Source: Bacillota bacterium | Lineage (GTDB): Bacteria; Bacillota; Clostridia; Christensenellales; Christensenellaceae | DNA length: 64,000 bases | NCBI GenBank assembly: GCA_023393165.1 | Contig: JAEWMJ010000042.1 | Span: forward strand, 62,001 to 126,000 | Direction: 5' to 3' | Shown: piece after piece, positions 61,916 through 64,000 of the stretch | Numbering within the stretch: the first letter of the stretch is position 1 | How the letters are laid out: each line of letters starts with the position of its first letter | Translations under genes and position numbers: made by a program | The notes under the pieces: generated by a model | What the model saw: the letters and a program-made list of their open reading frames with translations, nothing else | The model's database searches: none | Told to the model about the DNA's origin: nothing

Positions 61916-63418
61916 ATGAGTAATGAATATAGACTTCAAATGAAGAGTATTACCAAACAATTTCCCGGCGTTTTGGCTTTGGATAATGTCAATCTGGAGG
62001 TAAAAGCAGGCGAGGTTCTATCCATCATCGGTGAGAACGGCGCCGGAAAGTCTACGTTGATGAAGATATTGTCCGGTGCGCTTGCCGTCGAGAAAGGTGA
62101 AATATACCTGGATGGTGAAATTGTCCCGCCTGAAAAGACTCCCAAAGACAGACTTGATATGGGTATTGCGATCATCTATCAGGAGCTGAATTATCTGGAT
62201 GAAATGACGATCGCAGAAAATCTTTTTATGGGCAATTTGCCTCTTAAGGGCAAAGTTATAAAAACAGTGGATTATAAAAAATTATGGCATGATGCAAAGG
62301 CATTGTTGACTAAATTTGATTTGCCATATGATCCGTTTACAATGGTTGGAAATTTAACAGTTGCGGAAAAGCAAATGGTTGAAATATTAAGAGCAGTTTC
62401 CAAAAACTTAAAAGTACTGGTTATGGACGAACCGACCTCCGCACTTTCTGAAACGGAGATACAAAGACTATACTCCCTGATCAGGGAACTTGCATCTAAA
62501 GGCGTTTCCATATTATATATTTCGCATAAGCTTGACGAAGTTTTTACTATTTCGGACAAGGTTCAGGTGATGAGGGACGGCCAGCGCGTTGCGTATCATA
62601 GCATTAAAGAGGTCAATACGGAAAAACTGGTTGAATTGATGGTCGGACGCGAAATAGCCGATATGTATCCCAAGGAAGTTGCTGAAATAGGCGATGTTGT
62701 GCTGGAGGTTAAAAACCTGAGCTGCCAGATAGCCAAAGATGTAAGCTTTAACGTGCGTAGCGGCGAGATATTAGGCCTGTTCGGATTGATTGGTTCCGGG
62801 AGAACGGAAGCCGTGGAAGGTCTTATCGGAAAACGCTTCATGTCGTGCGGGTCCATCTACATGGACGGCAAGAATGTCAAAATAGACAGTCCTATTATGG
62901 CTAAGAAAATGGGTATTGCCTATGTATCCAGCGACAGAAAAAAAGAAGGCCTTGTACTCATCCATAGTGTTCTCAATAATATCAGCGTTACCGCCATAGA
63001 TGATTTGACAAAAGGATTGGTAGTCAACAGGGAAAAAGAATTGGCGCTTGTTAATGAATGGATCGGCAAGTTAAGCATCAAGACACCTTCTCCCCATGTG
63101 CAGACAGATTCTCTCAGCGGCGGCAACCAGCAAAAAATCGTTATTGCAAAGTGGCTTTTGGTGAATCCGAAGGTTCTTATATTAAACGAACCTACAAGAG
63201 GAATCGACGTCGGAGCAAAAGTTGAAATATACAAAATTATGGAAGAACTTTGCAAAAAGGGCATAGCTGTTATAATGGTATCTTCCGAACTGCCGGAAAC
63301 TATAGGTATAGCGGACAGAATACTCGTTTTTAAAGACGGAAATATCAGGGGCGAATTTAAACGGAGCGAATTTACTCAAAAAGACATATTACAGATAGCC
63401 GTAGGAGGGGAACAATGA
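61916..63418 (+). CDS. rhaT: Sugar ABC transporter ATPase with two ATPase domains
   Basis: The 500-residue protein is of the RbsA/MglA/RhaT type with two ABC domains. Domain 1 has GENGAGKST (Walker A, near 39-47), a degenerate signature LTVAEKQMVEI, and VMDEPTSAL (Walker B). Domain 2 has the variant loop GLIGSGRTE, the full signature LSGGNQQK near 400 and LNEPTRGIDVGAK. This asymmetry is usual in carbohydrate importers of this class. The stop overlaps the permease start as ATGA. It energises import of the sugar bound by the upstream lipoprotein. Confidence 0.92.
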   Translation: MSNEYRLQMKSITKQFPGVLALDNVNLEVKAGEVLSIIGENGAGKSTLMKILSGALAVEKGEIYLDGEIVPPEKTPKDRLDMGIAIIYQELNYLDEMTIAENLFMGNLPLKGKVIKTVDYKKLWHDAKALLTKFDLPYDPFTMVGNLTVAEKQMVEILRAVSKNLKVLVMDEPTSALSETEIQRLYSLIRELASKGVSILYISHKLDEVFTISDKVQVMRDGQRVAYHSIKEVNTEKLVELMVGREIADMYPKEVAEIGDVVLEVKNLSCQIAKDVSFNVRSGEILGLFGLIGSGRTEAVEGLIGKRFMSCGSIYMDGKNVKIDSPIMAKKMGIAYVSSDRKKEGLVLIHSVLNNISVTAIDDLTKGLVVNREKELALVNEWIGKLSIKTPSPHVQTDSLSGGNQQKIVIAKWLLVNPKVLILNEPTRGIDVGAKVEIYKIMEELCKKGIAVIMVSSELPETIGIADRILVFKDGNIRGEFKRSEFTQKDILQIAVGGEQ

Positions 63419-64000
63419 GAACGAATGAAAGAACTATAGACCAAAGAGCTATAGAAGACACCCGCAGTATTAAGGAGAAAATCCAGTCATGGGGAAACAA
63501 TCTTAGTCTGCTGATCGCAATTGTTATTATATGCGTAGTTTTAGGATTTATGTCCGAGTATTTCTGGACATGGGAAAACTGGATCACCTTATTTCTGTCG
63601 TCAGCTGTATTGATCATCAGAGCTTCGGGCGCGACGGTTGCCATGCTCACCGGAGGCATGGATATTTCGCAAAACTCTGTAGGTGCTGTTTCCGGTATAT
63701 TGATTGCCACCCTGGCATTTAATTTTGGGATACCAGCATGGCTTTGTATTTTGATGGCAATAGGCCTTGGCCTTGCCATGGGTGCTGCAAACGCCGCCTT
63801 AATAGCAAAGTTAAAAATCAACCCCATTATAACAACACTTGGAACAATGATGATATTCAGAGGCTTAGCCTGGTTGATCAACGGAAAAACAATCATTGTT
63901 AAAGATCCTATTCTCATTGACATGGGCCGCGGCAGGTTTTTTGCTGTTGTTGACGAGGCCGGCAATCAGACATTCCCGGGCATTCCGTATTCGGTTTTGA
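63415..64000 (+). CDS. Sugar ABC transporter permease (RbsC/RhaP type), 5' part
   Basis: The frame runs from the ATG at 63415, overlapping the ATPase stop, to the end of the window without a stop: about 195 residues of an expected 320-340. After a charged N-terminus (about 1-35) come membrane segments near 24-45, 55-75, 85-105, 110-135 and 140-165. The motif LTGGMDISQNSVGAVSG near 79-95 is the conserved loop of the RbsC/AraH permease family, and INPIITTLGTMMIFRGLAWL follows. A second permease gene may lie beyond the window. GGAGGGGA precedes the start. Confidence 0.9.
   Translation, partial: MRTNERTIDQRAIEDTRSIKEKIQSWGNNLSLLIAIVIICVVLGFMSEYFWTWENWITLFLSSAVLIIRASGATVAMLTGGMDISQNSVGAVSGILIATLAFNFGIPAWLCILMAIGLGLAMGAANAALIAKLKINPIITTLGTMMIFRGLAWLINGKTIIVKDPILIDMGRGRFFAVVDEAGNQTFPGIPYSVL

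Noticed and set aside
1..64000. tRNA or rRNA genes, CRISPR arrays, insertion sequences, prophage
   Set aside because: I looked in the gaps for cloverleaf-like sequence, regular spaced repeats, transposase motifs and integrases and saw none.

Overview
The window looks like a chromosomal segment of a strictly anaerobic, spore-forming member of the Clostridia. The reasons are the sporulation pair spoIIGA-sigE directly behind ftsZ, a multi-subunit [FeFe] hydrogenase, the clostridial glgC/glgD glycogen gene pair, Firmicutes-type promoters and ribosome binding sites, and a Rex-like operator. MurE carries the DNPR motif of meso-diaminopimelate-adding enzymes. A species or genus cannot be named from the sequence alone. 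No rRNA, tRNA, CRISPR array, insertion sequence or phage gene was seen.

Region 1 (1-16239) is a surface-glycan locus. It opens with the 3' end of a CMP-nonulosonate synthetase gene (neuA type), then a polyprenyl-phosphate glycosyltransferase and, on the opposite strand, two very large membrane proteins. A tightly coupled eight-gene operon (5777-13939) follows: rfbF-rfbG-rfbH (CDP-3,6-dideoxyhexose core), a short-chain reductase/epimerase, an RmlC-type epimerase, an ATP-grasp/HAD fusion, neuB and neuC. The RmlC-type enzyme beside rfbFGH points to a CDP-ascarylose-like sugar made together with a sialic- or legionaminic-type acid. A family 2 glycosyltransferase and a Wzx-type flippase close the locus on the minus strand.

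Region 2 (16489-23632) is central sugar storage: pgi followed by glgB-glgC-glgD-glgA. Region 3 (23848-29281) is a three-gene [FeFe] hydrogenase operon with a consensus promoter and a near-perfect Rex operator on the start of transcription. Its NuoF-like subunit is fused to a GltD-like FAD/NAD(P) oxidoreductase. Region 4 (29582-32643) holds a lipoprotein, a GyrI-like effector-binding protein and a methyltransferase.

Region 5 (32982-48999) is the division and cell-wall (dcw) cluster: mraZ, rsmH, ftsL, a PASTA-bearing PBP, murE, mraY, murD, ftsW, murA, ftsQ, ftsA, ftsZ, then spoIIGA and sigE. murF, murG, murC and murB are absent from it. It starts with 10-bp-periodic GTGG repeats typical of a MraZ operator. 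Its murE promoter carries a perfect palindrome between -35 and -10.

Region 6 (49169-50647) has an acetyltransferase and a small membrane protein. Region 7 (50900 to the end) is an L-rhamnose utilisation cluster: class II aldolase, PHP-domain protein, rhamnulokinase, glycerate kinase, two LacI-type regulators, L-rhamnose isomerase, L-rhamnose mutarotase, and an ABC importer (binding lipoprotein, double ATPase, truncated permease). Two families of palindromic operators (TGAAA-NN-TTTCA and TTAACGTTAA) are distributed over its promoters and pair naturally with the two LacI regulators.
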